From positions 16,997 to 80,996 of the forward strand of contig NZ_JACSCY010000020.1 in assembly GCF_014333615.1 (NCBI RefSeq): a stretch of DNA of 64,000 nt. The letters run 5' to 3'. Source of the stretch: Hymenobacter citatus. GTDB lineage: Bacteria; Bacteroidota; Bacteroidia; Cytophagales; Hymenobacteraceae. The notes beneath the pieces were generated by a model. That model saw nothing but the letters and a program-made list of their open reading frames with translations. It was not told where the DNA came from and searched no databases. Positions 49,193 through 57,044 of this stretch are shown here, piece after piece (position 1 is the first letter of the stretch; every line of letters begins with the position of its first letter). A program made the translations under genes and the position numbers.

Positions 49193-50241
49193 CGGGTATA
49201 CTGTTTCAGGTAGTAATCCTGATACGCGCCGCTGGTCACGTTGTCGAGCCAGCTCTGGTTTTCGAGGTACCAATCCACAGTCTGGCTCAGGCCTTGCTCG
49301 AAGGTTACAGAGGGTTTCCAGCCCAGCTCATTCATGATTTTGGAGCTGTCGATGGCGTAGCGCAAGTCATGGCCAGCGCGGTCGGTTACGAAGGTGATGA
49401 GTTGGCGCGAGGTGCCTTGCGGCTTGCCGGTTTTCTCATCCAGCGTGTCGCAGAGCAGATTAATTAGCTCGATGTTCTGCCACTCGTTCACGCCGCCAAT
49501 ATTGTAGGTCTCGCCTACCTTCCCTTGGTGGAATACAGCGTCGATGGCCGTGGCGTGGTCTTTTACAAACAGCCAGTCGCGCACATTTTCGCCTTTGCCA
49601 TACACCGGCACCGGCTGCCCGGTACGGATGCGGTGAATAGCCAGCGGAATCAGCTTCTCGGGGAAGTGATTAGGGCCATAGTTGTTGGAGCAGTTGCTCA
49701 GCTTCACGGGCATATGGTAGGTGTGGTGCCAGGCCCGCACAAAGTGATCCGACGATGCCTTGCTGGCCGAGTAGGGCGAGCGAGGGTCGTACGAAGTCTC
49801 TTCGGTGAACATCTCCGGGCCCATCTCCAGCGAACCGTACACCTCGTCGGTGCTCACGTGGTAGAACACGTTGCCTTCGTAGCCTTTGGGTTTCCAGAGG
49901 TTTTTGGCTGCATTCAGCAAATGCACCGTACCCAGCACGTTGGTCTTCACAAAGGCCAGCGGATCGGTGATGCTGCGGTCCACGTGGCTTTCCGCAGCCA
50001 AGTGAATCACAGCGTCAGGCTCTTCGGTAGCAAATAAATGATCTACAAACGCTTGGTCCGTGATATCGCCTTTCACCAGACGATAATTAGGCTTGTCCTC
50101 GATGTCGCGCAGATTTTCCAGGTTGCCGGCGTAGGTCAACGCGTCCAGGTTCAGAATCTGATACTCCGGGTACTTGTTTACGAACAGCCGTACCACATGC
50201 GACCCAATGAATCCGGCCCCGCCGGTGATAATGATTTTCAT
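49189..50241 (-). CDS. rfbB: dTDP-glucose 4,6-dehydratase
   Basis: Converts dTDP-glucose to dTDP-4-keto-6-deoxyglucose. The 350 residues begin with the NAD-binding MKIIITGGAGFIGSHVVRL and show the active-site YSASKASSDHFVRAWHHTY, with DEVYGSL and the substrate-binding NNYGPNHFPEKLIPLAI. With rfbA it supplies a branch-point sugar for rhamnose, fucosamine or other deoxysugars. The rest of that path is not encoded here. The stop codon lies in the right arm of a long inverted repeat. Confidence 0.97.
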   Translation of the reverse strand: MKIIITGGAGFIGSHVVRLFVNKYPEYQILNLDALTYAGNLENLRDIEDKPNYRLVKGDITDQAFVDHLFATEEPDAVIHLAAESHVDRSITDPLAFVKTNVLGTVHLLNAAKNLWKPKGYEGNVFYHVSTDEVYGSLEMGPEMFTEETSYDPRSPYSASKASSDHFVRAWHHTYHMPVKLSNCSNNYGPNHFPEKLIPLAIHRIRTGQPVPVYGKGENVRDWLFVKDHATAIDAVFHQGKVGETYNIGGVNEWQNIELINLLCDTLDEKTGKPQGTSRQLITFVTDRAGHDLRYAIDSSKIMNELGWKPSVTFEQGLSQTVDWYLENQSWLDNVTSGAYQDYYLKQYTR

Positions 50242-50274
50242 CTAGTAAGTTGTTGAATTGTTTGATGGTTGAAT

Positions 50275-50311
50275 GGTTAGTTGCTCTATGTTTCTTATAG
50301 GACAACTAACC
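50275..50311. repeat. Imperfect hairpin between rfbB and galE
   Basis: Core stem ggttagttg (50275-50283) with caactaacc (50303-50311). Weaker complementarity extends outward over the whole 88-base gap (gttgaat... with ...attcaa). It is weaker than the neighbouring hairpins. Confidence 0.55.
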
Positions 50312-50329
50312 AGTCAACCTCAGAACCAT

Positions 50330-51352
50330 TTAGCCATTCAAACTCTGCTGCCACTTCCAGGAGCTAGCCAGGGCCTCCGCCAGGGTAGCGGTGGTCTGGA
50401 AGCCTAGTTCGTTGGTGGCTTTCGTTACGTCGGCGTAGATGGCGGGCACGTCGCCGGCGCGGGCGGGGCCAATGATGTAGTTCAGCTTCACGCCGGTAGC
50501 CTCTTCAAACGTCTTCACCACCTCCAGCACCGAGTTGCCGTGGCCGGTGCCTACGTTAAAGGTTTCTACCTTCTCGCCGGTGCCATCCAGCAGGCGCTGC
50601 ACAGCCACCACGTGGGCTTTGGCCAAGTCTACCACATGCACGTAGTCGCGGATGTTGGTGCCGTCGGGCGTATCGTAGGTGTCGCCGAAAATCGTGAGCT
50701 TCTCGCGGATGCCGGCAGCGGTTTGGGTGATGAAGGGCACCAGGTTATTGGGCACGCCCAGCGGCAGCTCTCCAATCTTGGCCGACTCGTGCGCACCAAT
50801 GGGGTTGAAGTAGCGCAGCAGAATGGTGCGCAGCGTGCTACCCGGCGCAGCCGCGGTATCGGTCAGGATGTCTTCGCAAATCTTCTTGGTATTGCCATAG
50901 GGCGAAGTAGCTGGCTTGGTGGGCGTTTGCTCCGTTACTGGCAGTTCGTCGGGGATACCATACACGGTGCATGACGAGGAGAATACCAGGTTGCTCAGCC
51001 CAAACTCCGCCATTACCTGCAACAATGTCACCAAGGAGCCCACGTTATTGTGGTAATAAGCCAAGGGCTTTTGCACCGACTCGCCTACGGCTTTGAACGC
51101 CGCAAAGTGAATGATGCCTTGCACATCCTTCTCCCGGTTGAACACGTCGCGCAGGGAGTCAGCGTCGCCACAGTCGATACGGTAGCTGGGAATGGCTACC
51201 CCCAGAATCGACTGGATGCCATCCAGCACCGACTCCTGCGAATTGCTGAAATCATCGATAATAATCGGCTGATATCCAGCATTGTGTAACTCAACTACCG
51301 CGTGCGAGCCAATGTAGCCCGCGCCGCCCGTTACGAGAATTTTGGCGCGCAT
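50330..51352 (-). CDS. galE: UDP-glucose 4-epimerase
   Basis: Interconverts UDP-glucose and UDP-galactose. The 340 residues show the NAD fold KILVTGGAGYIGSHAVVEL, GDADSLRDVFNREKDVQGIIHFAAFKAVGESVQKP (in parts), the catalytic YGNTKKICEDIL and the typical C-terminal VGTGHGNSVLEVVKTFEEATG. In a nucleotide-sugar cluster it would provide galactose for polysaccharide. Flanked on both sides by inverted repeats. Confidence 0.97.
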   Translation of the reverse strand: MRAKILVTGGAGYIGSHAVVELHNAGYQPIIIDDFSNSQESVLDGIQSILGVAIPSYRIDCGDADSLRDVFNREKDVQGIIHFAAFKAVGESVQKPLAYYHNNVGSLVTLLQVMAEFGLSNLVFSSSCTVYGIPDELPVTEQTPTKPATSPYGNTKKICEDILTDTAAAPGSTLRTILLRYFNPIGAHESAKIGELPLGVPNNLVPFITQTAAGIREKLTIFGDTYDTPDGTNIRDYVHVVDLAKAHVVAVQRLLDGTGEKVETFNVGTGHGNSVLEVVKTFEEATGVKLNYIIGPARAGDVPAIYADVTKATNELGFQTTATLAEALASSWKWQQSLNG

Positions 51353-51357
51353 ATAAT

Positions 51358-51484
51358 GGTGAAATGGTGAGTAGTGAAATGGTGCGTTTGATGTTCTGGT
51401 GAATAGTCTCTGTTGGCAAGACTAGCCGTTTAACTTACATAAGCAAAACGTCAAACTCACCATTTCACTACTCACCATCTCACC
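51358..51484. repeat. 38-bp-stem inverted repeat between galE and the UDP-sugar dehydrogenase
   Basis: Arms 51358-51395 and 51447-51484 match over 38 bases with three mismatches, loop 51 bases. The sequence is the gtgaaatggtgag family without the tcatcctgagc inner block. The right arm ends on the base before the dehydrogenase stop codon, and the left arm begins 6 bases from the galE start. Confidence 0.93.
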
Positions 51485-52780
51485 TTAAAGGCTCCAGTAA
51501 GTGAGTTCCTGAATTTTGTTGCGGTAGAGGCCTTTGATGTCAACCAGCACAGCGTTATCGGCGGTGATGGACTGGAAGTAGGCTTCGTCTTTGGTGAGGT
51601 AGGGCTTGTGGCTCACGGCTACCAACACGGCATCGTAGTCCTGGCGTACATCGGCTTCGGGCGTGAGGCGGAAGCCGTACTCGTGGTTCAGCTCCTCGGA
51701 GTCGGCATGCGGGTCTACGATATCCACATTCACCGAGAAGTTTTTCAGCTCATTGATAACGTCGGCTACCTTGGAGTTGCGGATGTCCTCCACGTTTTCT
51801 TTGAAGGTAGCGCCCATCACCAGCACCCGGCTTTTCGACACGTCCTTGCCCTGCTTGATCATCATCTGCACGGTTTTGCGCGCGATGTAGGCACCCATTG
51901 TATCGTTGGTCGTGCGGCCGCTCAGGATAACCTTGGCGTCGTAGCCCAGTTCTTTTGCTTTGTAGGTCAGGTAGTAGGGGTCCACGCCGATGCAGTGGCC
52001 GCCTACCAGGCCGGGGAAAAACTTCAGGAAATTCCACTTGGTACCGGCCGCTTCCAGCACCTCATAGGTGTTGATGTTCATGCGGTCGAAAATCATCGAC
52101 AGCTCGTTCATCAATGCAATGTTCACGTCGCGCTGGGTGTTTTCGATGATCTTGGCGGCCTCGGCTACCTTGATGCTGCTGGCGCGGTGCACGCCGGCCG
52201 TTACCACCAGCTCGTAGAGCTTGGCAATCGTATCCAGCGACTCTGCATCGCAGCCTGATACCACCTTCACAATGCGAGCCAGGGTGTGCTCCTTGTCGCC
52301 GGGGTTGATGCGCTCGGGCGAGTAGCCCACCTTGAAATCCTGGGGAAACGACAGGCCCGACAGCTTTTCCATCACCGGAATGCAGTCTTCCTCGGTGCAG
52401 CCGGGGTACACGGTGCTTTCAAACACCACGTAATCACCCTTCTTCAGCACTTTGCCTACCGAGGTAGAAGCACCCAGCAGCGGCTTGAGGTCGGGTTGAG
52501 CGTGCTCGTCGATGGGGGTAGGCACGGCCACGATAAAGAAGCGGGCCTCACGCAGCACGTCCAGCGAATCGGTGAAGGTGATGTCGCAGCCTTCAAAATC
52601 CTGCGCCTCCAACTCCCCGCTGGGGTCGATGCCGTTGCGCATCATCTCCACGCGGCCAGCATTAATATCAAAGCCAATGACGCTGAGCTTGCGGGCAAAT
52701 TCCAGCGCGATGGGCAGCCCTACGTAGCCGAGGCCAATAACAGCCAGCTTGGCTTCTTTCCGGAGTAGTTCGTCGTACAC
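51485..52780 (-). CDS. UDP-N-acetylhexosamine dehydrogenase (TviB/WbpA-like)
   Basis: Nucleotide-sugar 6-dehydrogenase of 431 residues. It has the NAD fold LAVIGLGYVGLPIALEFARK, AVPTPIDEHAQPDLKPLL, the catalytic cysteine C263 in LVGGHCIGVDPYYLTYK, and the C-terminal substrate domain (VLVMGATFKENVEDIRNSKV). The GGHCIGVDPYYL form is the TviB/WbpA type that acts on UDP-GlcNAc or UDP-GalNAc, and the UDP-glucose type is less likely. It probably forms a uronic acid for the surface polysaccharide. The acetyltransferase gene lies 24 bases upstream in the same direction. Confidence 0.93.
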   Translation of the reverse strand: MYDELLRKEAKLAVIGLGYVGLPIALEFARKLSVIGFDINAGRVEMMRNGIDPSGELEAQDFEGCDITFTDSLDVLREARFFIVAVPTPIDEHAQPDLKPLLGASTSVGKVLKKGDYVVFESTVYPGCTEEDCIPVMEKLSGLSFPQDFKVGYSPERINPGDKEHTLARIVKVVSGCDAESLDTIAKLYELVVTAGVHRASSIKVAEAAKIIENTQRDVNIALMNELSMIFDRMNINTYEVLEAAGTKWNFLKFFPGLVGGHCIGVDPYYLTYKAKELGYDAKVILSGRTTNDTMGAYIARKTVQMMIKQGKDVSKSRVLVMGATFKENVEDIRNSKVADVINELKNFSVNVDIVDPHADSEELNHEYGFRLTPEADVRQDYDAVLVAVSHKPYLTKDEAYFQSITADNAVLVDIKGLYRNKIQELTYWSL

Positions 52781-52804
52781 TCTTGGAGAATATTAAGTAG
52801 TGAA

Positions 52805-53410
52805 TTAGTCGGAATAGTCTTCGGCCCAAACTTCGGTTTTAGCCTCATTCAACTCATAGCCCTGAAACGACTCGGGGCACCGTGCAAAACCGCTTTGATC
52901 AAAATACAGCCGGTGGCCGTGGGCGCTCATCCAGCCGTGTTGCCAGGCCGGATTACCATACACCAGGGCAAAAGCCGGCACGTTGTGCGTCACAACGCTA
53001 CCTGCACCCACAAAGGCATAGCGGCCCAGTCGCACGCCGCACACAATCGTGCTGTTGGCGCCTACCGTTACGCCACGCTCCAGCACAGTAGGCAGGTAGT
53101 GCGCGTCGCCGCGGCGGGGTACGGCGCTTCGGGGGTTCTTCACGTTGGTAAACACCACCGACGGTCCCAGAAACACATCATCTTCGCACTGCACGCCGGT
53201 GTAGAGGCTCACATTGTTCTGCACCTTCACGTTTCGACCCAGCGTCACGTCATCGGCCACAAATACGTTCTGGCCCAGGCTGCACTCCTCGCCCAGCACG
53301 GCCCCCGCCGATACGTGCGTGAAGTGCCAGATGCGGCAGCCGGCGCCCACACGACATCCGGCATCGAGGACGGCGGTAGGGTGGGCGTAGTAGGCGGGCT
53401 GATCGGTCAT
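52805..53410 (-). CDS. Left-handed beta-helix acetyltransferase (WbpD-like)
   Basis: Acyltransferase of 201 residues, with hexapeptide repeats forming a left-handed beta helix (VLDAGCRVGAGCRIWHFTHV, GAVLGEECSLGQNVFVADDV, TLGRNVKVQNNVSLYTGVQ) and the active-site-like SIVCGVRLGRYAFVGAGSVV with H of VTHNVPAF. Resembles N-acetyltransferases that act on UDP-amino sugars in polysaccharide clusters. The C-terminal region (HGWMSAHGHRLYFDQSGFARCP) contains a Cys motif. It is the first gene of the minus-strand sugar cluster, downstream of a clear promoter box. Confidence 0.9.
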   Translation of the reverse strand: MTDQPAYYAHPTAVLDAGCRVGAGCRIWHFTHVSAGAVLGEECSLGQNVFVADDVTLGRNVKVQNNVSLYTGVQCEDDVFLGPSVVFTNVKNPRSAVPRRGDAHYLPTVLERGVTVGANSTIVCGVRLGRYAFVGAGSVVTHNVPAFALVYGNPAWQHGWMSAHGHRLYFDQSGFARCPESFQGYELNEAKTEVWAEDYSD

Positions 53411-53444
53411 GCCAGGTGGAAAGGGAAGGGCGGGTAGCAGGCGG

Positions 53445-53452
53445 CAAAGGTA
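53445..53452 (-). promoter_or_regulatory. Candidate -7 box of the nucleotide-sugar cluster
   Basis: On the minus strand it reads TACCTTTGC, the Bacteroidetes TAnnTTTG element, 34 bases before the acetyltransferase start. The same octamer is found upstream of asnS and the glutamate dehydrogenase gene. Confidence 0.5.
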
Positions 53453-53470
53453 GCGGTTTTCGCGGGGCGC

Positions 53471-54364
53471 TCAGCACAAACCGGGCCACGTGGCTGGCGC
53501 TACGGCACTCACAAAGCGGTCTTTGCCAAACAAATCGGCGTGTACGTGGGCTTGCTGATAGCCCACTTCGGCCAGGGCCGCGGCCACGGCGTGCATATAC
53601 TGCTCGTTGCCTTCTACATAGAGCATACCGCCGGGCCGGAGGAGTTGGCGCCCTACCTCGGCCAGGCGGTGGTAGAACAGCAGCGGGTCGTGGTCGGGCA
53701 CGAACAGGGCCGTGGCGGGCTCGTGCGCCAGCACGTTGGGCCGCATCAGTGCTTTTTCCTTCTCTAATACATAAGGCGGATTGCTGACCAGCACATCCAG
53801 AGAGTGTGCCTCAACTTCCGGCAGACTATTCAATATATCAACCTGCTGAAAGTCGATAGTGACCTGGTACTTGGCCGCATTCTGGCGCGCTACCGCCAGG
53901 GCTTCCGCCGAAATATCTACTGCCGTGAGCCGGGCACCGGGCAGGTGCTGACTGAGCGCCACGGGAATGCAGCCGCTACCCGTGCCCACGTCCAGAATCC
54001 GCAAACCGGGCTGCCGCTGATGCGCCCGGATGATGAGCTGCACCAGCTCCTCCGTTTCGGGGCGTGGGATGAGCGTGGCGGGCGTCACGACCAACTCCAG
54101 ATCGTAGAAGTGCGCCTGGCCCAGCACGTACTGCACGGGCTCGTGGCGAAGCAGGCGAGCCAGCAGGGTAGGCACCTGCTCAGCTACGGCGGCGGGCACT
54201 TGCGCCTCGGCTTGCATCCGGCGTTGCAAGGCGCTTAGGTGCAGCAGGTTTTCCACTACCAGCGCGGCCATTGCCTCGGCTTCAGGCGTGGGGTACAGGG
54301 CCGAGAGCTGGGCCGTGAGGTCGAGGGTGAGTTGGCGAATGGTGGGGGTAGGCACGGGTAGCAT
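53471..54364 (-). CDS. prmC: Peptide chain release factor N5-glutamine methyltransferase
   Basis: SAM-dependent enzyme that methylates the Gln of the GGQ motif in release factors, in the cytoplasm. The 297 residues contain an N-terminal helical domain with PVQYVLGQAHFYDLELVV, the SAM motif LRILDVGTGSGCIPVALS and the substrate motif NPPY at 195-198. The gene ends 60 bases before the sugar-cluster promoter box and is divergent from ribD. The usual partner prfA is not adjacent. Confidence 0.95.
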   Translation of the reverse strand: MLPVPTPTIRQLTLDLTAQLSALYPTPEAEAMAALVVENLLHLSALQRRMQAEAQVPAAVAEQVPTLLARLLRHEPVQYVLGQAHFYDLELVVTPATLIPRPETEELVQLIIRAHQRQPGLRILDVGTGSGCIPVALSQHLPGARLTAVDISAEALAVARQNAAKYQVTIDFQQVDILNSLPEVEAHSLDVLVSNPPYVLEKEKALMRPNVLAHEPATALFVPDHDPLLFYHRLAEVGRQLLRPGGMLYVEGNEQYMHAVAAALAEVGYQQAHVHADLFGKDRFVSAVAPATWPGLC

Positions 54365-54498
54365 ACGTAGCGGGACGAGCGCAAATATCTGAAATCAAAC
54401 CGGGAGACGACCAAGCCCAACGGTAGCATCTCAGACCGGATCTGCCTACCTTGCTTGTCTTCTCTTCGCCCTGTTTGCTACCACCCACCCTGTTGCTC

Positions 54499-55566
54499 AT
54501 GACCACTCAGGCCTTACCTACCCCCTCGCCATCGTTCACCGAATTTGACCACCTGATGATGCGCCGGGCGCTGGACCTGGCGCGCCTGGGCACCGGCTAC
54601 ACGCGTCCAAATCCGCTGGTAGGCTGCGTTATCACCCACAACGGCCGCATTATTGGGGAGGGCTGGCACCGGCAATACGGCGGGCCGCACGCCGAGGTAA
54701 ACGCGGTGGCCTCCGTCACGGAGCCACATCTGCTCCCCCAGAGCCGCGCCTACGTCACGCTGGAGCCCTGTTCGCATTTCGGCAAAACACCGCCCTGCGC
54801 CGATTTGCTCATTGCCAAAGGCATTCCGGAGGTAGTCGTTTGCAACCTCGACCCCAACCCGTTGGTGGCAGGCCAGGGCGTGGCCAAGCTGGAAGCGGCT
54901 GGCATCCACGTTAGCTCGGACTTGCTGGCCGAGCAGGGGCGCTGGCTGAACCGGCGTTTTTTTACGTTTCAGGAGCAGAAACGGCCTTATGTAGTGCTGA
55001 AATGGGCCGAAACGGCCGACGGTTTCCTGGCCGGGCGCTTTCACCAGCCCGTGCAGATTAGTGGGGAGCTGGCGGGACTGGCCGTGCATCAGTGGCGGGC
55101 CGAGGAGCAGGCCATTTTGGTGGGCACCCGTACGGCCCTGCACGACAACCCCCAGTTGAGCGTGCGCCACTGGCCCGGCCAGAACCCGCTGCGCATTGTC
55201 ATCGACAAAAACCTGAGCCTCCCCCCTACCCATCATTTGCTTGACTGCCAGCAGTCTACCCTGGTATACACCTACCGCCACCGCGACACCCGCGGTAACC
55301 TCGGCTACGTGACACTCTCCGAGGCCGACGACCTGTTTCCGCAGATTATGCAGAACCTGTACCAGCGCAACGTACAATCGATGCTGGTGGAAGGTGGTCC
55401 TACGGTGCTGGAATCGTTGCTGCAAGATGGGCTGTGGGACGAAATCCGGGTGATACGCAGCCCGAAGCAGTTGGGGGCCGGCGTGGCGGCTCCGCGCCTG
55501 GGGTTTGTGGGGCTGCACGAGCAGTTTCGGCTGGGCGACGATGAAGTGTTTGTTTATTTGCGGTAA
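54499..55566 (+). CDS. ribD: Bifunctional riboflavin-specific deaminase/reductase
   Basis: Makes 5-amino-6-ribitylamino-uracil phosphate in riboflavin synthesis. The N-terminal deaminase has the zinc site H64-A-E66 (GGPHAEVNAV) and C91/C100 in LEPCSHFGKTPPCADLL. The C-terminal reductase domain follows from about residue 155 (RPYVVLKWAETADGFLAG ... LRIVIDKNLSLPP ... SMLVEGGPTVLESLLQDGLW). Start at 54499 gives 355 residues, normal for RibD. The frame is open to 54451. Other rib genes are not nearby. Confidence 0.96.
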   Translation: MTTQALPTPSPSFTEFDHLMMRRALDLARLGTGYTRPNPLVGCVITHNGRIIGEGWHRQYGGPHAEVNAVASVTEPHLLPQSRAYVTLEPCSHFGKTPPCADLLIAKGIPEVVVCNLDPNPLVAGQGVAKLEAAGIHVSSDLLAEQGRWLNRRFFTFQEQKRPYVVLKWAETADGFLAGRFHQPVQISGELAGLAVHQWRAEEQAILVGTRTALHDNPQLSVRHWPGQNPLRIVIDKNLSLPPTHHLLDCQQSTLVYTYRHRDTRGNLGYVTLSEADDLFPQIMQNLYQRNVQSMLVEGGPTVLESLLQDGLWDEIRVIRSPKQLGAGVAAPRLGFVGLHEQFRLGDDEVFVYLR

Positions 55567-55581
55567 CCAATAGCCTCCTGA

Positions 55582-55632
55582 CGAGGTTTCTCGCAGAGGT
55601 TCGCGGAGGTAGGCGCTGAGGCTCGCAGATCA
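55582..55632. repeat. Solo cgcagagg-type repeat
   Basis: Contains ctcgcagaggttcgcggagg followed by a shorter gctgaggctcgcag. It resembles the inverted repeats around the GxxExxY gene, but only one copy is present and no gene of that family is near. It covers almost the whole 65-base gap between ribD and the next start. Confidence 0.5.
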
Positions 55633-56156
55633 TGACCCTACTCATTCCTATTCAACATTCAACACTTCCAACCGTGGCCGAAGAACTTCACCTTGACACT
55701 ACCCTCAACAAAGCCGAGCAATACCGCCAGCTCCTACCCCAGATTGAAGCCCTGACCACCGGCGAGCCGGACCTGACGGCCAACCTTGCCAATACGGCCG
55801 CCGCCCTACACCAGGCCTTCGGGTTTTTCTGGGTAGGGTTCTACCTAGTCAAAGGCGACGAGCTGGTGTTAGGTCCGTTTCAGGGGCCAATTGCCTGCAC
55901 GCGCATCCGGCGCGGCAAGGGCGTGTGCGGCAGCAGCTGGGCCGAAGCCCGCACCTTGTTAGTACCTGATGTGGAGCAGTTTCCCGGCCACATCGCGTGC
56001 AGCTCCGACTCTAAATCCGAAATTGTGGTGCCCGTACTGAAAGACGGCCAGGTAGTAGCCGTACTCGATGTAGACAGCGACCAGCTCAACGACTTCGACC
56101 ACGACGACCAAGCAGCGCTGGAGCAATTGATGACACTGGCTGCGGGGTGGTTTTAG
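55632..56156 (+). CDS. msrC: Free methionine-(R)-sulfoxide reductase (GAF domain)
   Basis: Reduces free Met-R-sulfoxide in the cytoplasm through a GAF-domain fold. It has 174 residues, with an N-terminal helix (AEQYRQLLPQIEALTTGE), FGFFWVGFYLVKGDELVLGP and the three conserved cysteines C89 (PIACTRI), C99 (KGVCGSSW) and C123 (HIACSSDS). The GAF end is VVPVLKDGQVVAVLDVDSD. The first 14 residues are not typical of the family; a GTG at 55674 would give a more usual start. It follows ribD across a dispersed repeat. Confidence 0.93.
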   Translation: MTLLIPIQHSTLPTVAEELHLDTTLNKAEQYRQLLPQIEALTTGEPDLTANLANTAAALHQAFGFFWVGFYLVKGDELVLGPFQGPIACTRIRRGKGVCGSSWAEARTLLVPDVEQFPGHIACSSDSKSEIVVPVLKDGQVVAVLDVDSDQLNDFDHDDQAALEQLMTLAAGWF

Positions 56157-56213
56157 GCTGTCATTCCGGACATTCTGCGCAGCAGGCAGGGAATCAAGAA
56201 TCCGGGTAGGCGC

Positions 56214-56900
56214 CTATTTCCAGAACTGCCACCACTTCCTGCTTTTAATTGATTTCATATTGGTAGCACTTGCTGATGAAGGAGTAGAAGAAGGTACCCT
56301 TCCCGGAATAAACCATTTCGCCCCAATGTCTTGAATAAATAGGGCTTCACGCTCCGTTGGACTACGGTCGTCGGCATAGCTCGCTTCTTGCCAATTCACG
56401 CGGATTTTTCCGGTTTCCAGCCAACCTAAAATAGTCATAGCCGCTTGCCCTACGCCAGGATAATATTGATTGATATAGCGTTGTTTCTGGTCTTCCGAGG
56501 TAGAGGACCATACACTAGAAGAAGTCCAGCTAAAATGAGTATCGGCTAGAAAACCATAGTCTGCCGCCACATTTTCCAGAAAATAATAGCCTCCACAGTA
56601 CCAGTTATAGCTGGTTATCAGCGCCTCTAATACATCATCGAGACTTATTCTATTAGTCAGATTTCGAAGCGTTTGGCGCAATTCATCGTCGCGTATTTGC
56701 TGCCAATCAACATATTTATCCAATAGAGCTTCTAGATTGAAGCGGGCCCTTTTGTCCTTGTAATTCAAACTGATTAGCTCGAAGTAATCATTAGAGTCAA
56801 GAAACTTTTCCAGTTCTGGAGTAGCATACACCCAAGCTTCAAAATCAGCTATGGATAACTTCTTCGCTAATACTTGGTGAAATGCAGCTTGTATTTCCAT
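56214..56900 (-). CDS. Hypothetical protein, possibly immunity-like
   Basis: Protein of 228 residues with no recognised enzyme motif. It starts MEIQAAFHQVLAKKLSIADFEAWVY, followed by LEKFLDSNDYFELISLNYKD, a pattern of short helices with aromatic/acidic residues seen in many Bacteroidetes immunity-type proteins of toxin systems (judged by style only). The C-terminus is Ser/Lys-rich and ends KWWQFWK. Codon use is more AT-rich than that of its neighbours (aataga, attgat, tttaaaat), which hints at recent transfer. No toxin gene is adjacent. Alternatives, including a stand-alone metabolic or regulatory role, cannot be excluded. Confidence 0.65.
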   Translation of the reverse strand: MEIQAAFHQVLAKKLSIADFEAWVYATPELEKFLDSNDYFELISLNYKDKRARFNLEALLDKYVDWQQIRDDELRQTLRNLTNRISLDDVLEALITSYNWYCGGYYFLENVAADYGFLADTHFSWTSSSVWSSTSEDQKQRYINQYYPGVGQAAMTILGWLETGKIRVNWQEASYADDRSPTEREALFIQDIGAKWFIPGRVPSSTPSSASATNMKSIKSRKWWQFWK

Positions 56901-56915
56901 GCCTTTAAAATAACC

Positions 56916-56951
56916 AAAAAGCGCCGCAGCTTCCTGAAGAAGCTGCGGCGC
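56916..56951 (-). terminator. Terminator after psd
   Basis: Perfect 12-bp GC-rich stem (56921-56932 with 56940-56951), 7-base loop; on the minus strand it is followed by a run of T. It lies 94 bases downstream of the psd stop and just upstream of the next minus-strand gene. Confidence 0.82.
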
Positions 56952-57044
56952 TTATGTTACACAGAAAAGCTACTGTGGCTATTCAGTTGCTAGCATATGA
57001 AGCGGTAGAGATGCTTCAACAGACTTAGCATGATGTTCTATGCG

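Noticed and set aside
55632..56156. GAF domain protein as a light or cyclic-nucleotide sensor
   Set aside because: The three cysteines and short single-domain length match free methionine-R-sulfoxide reductase.
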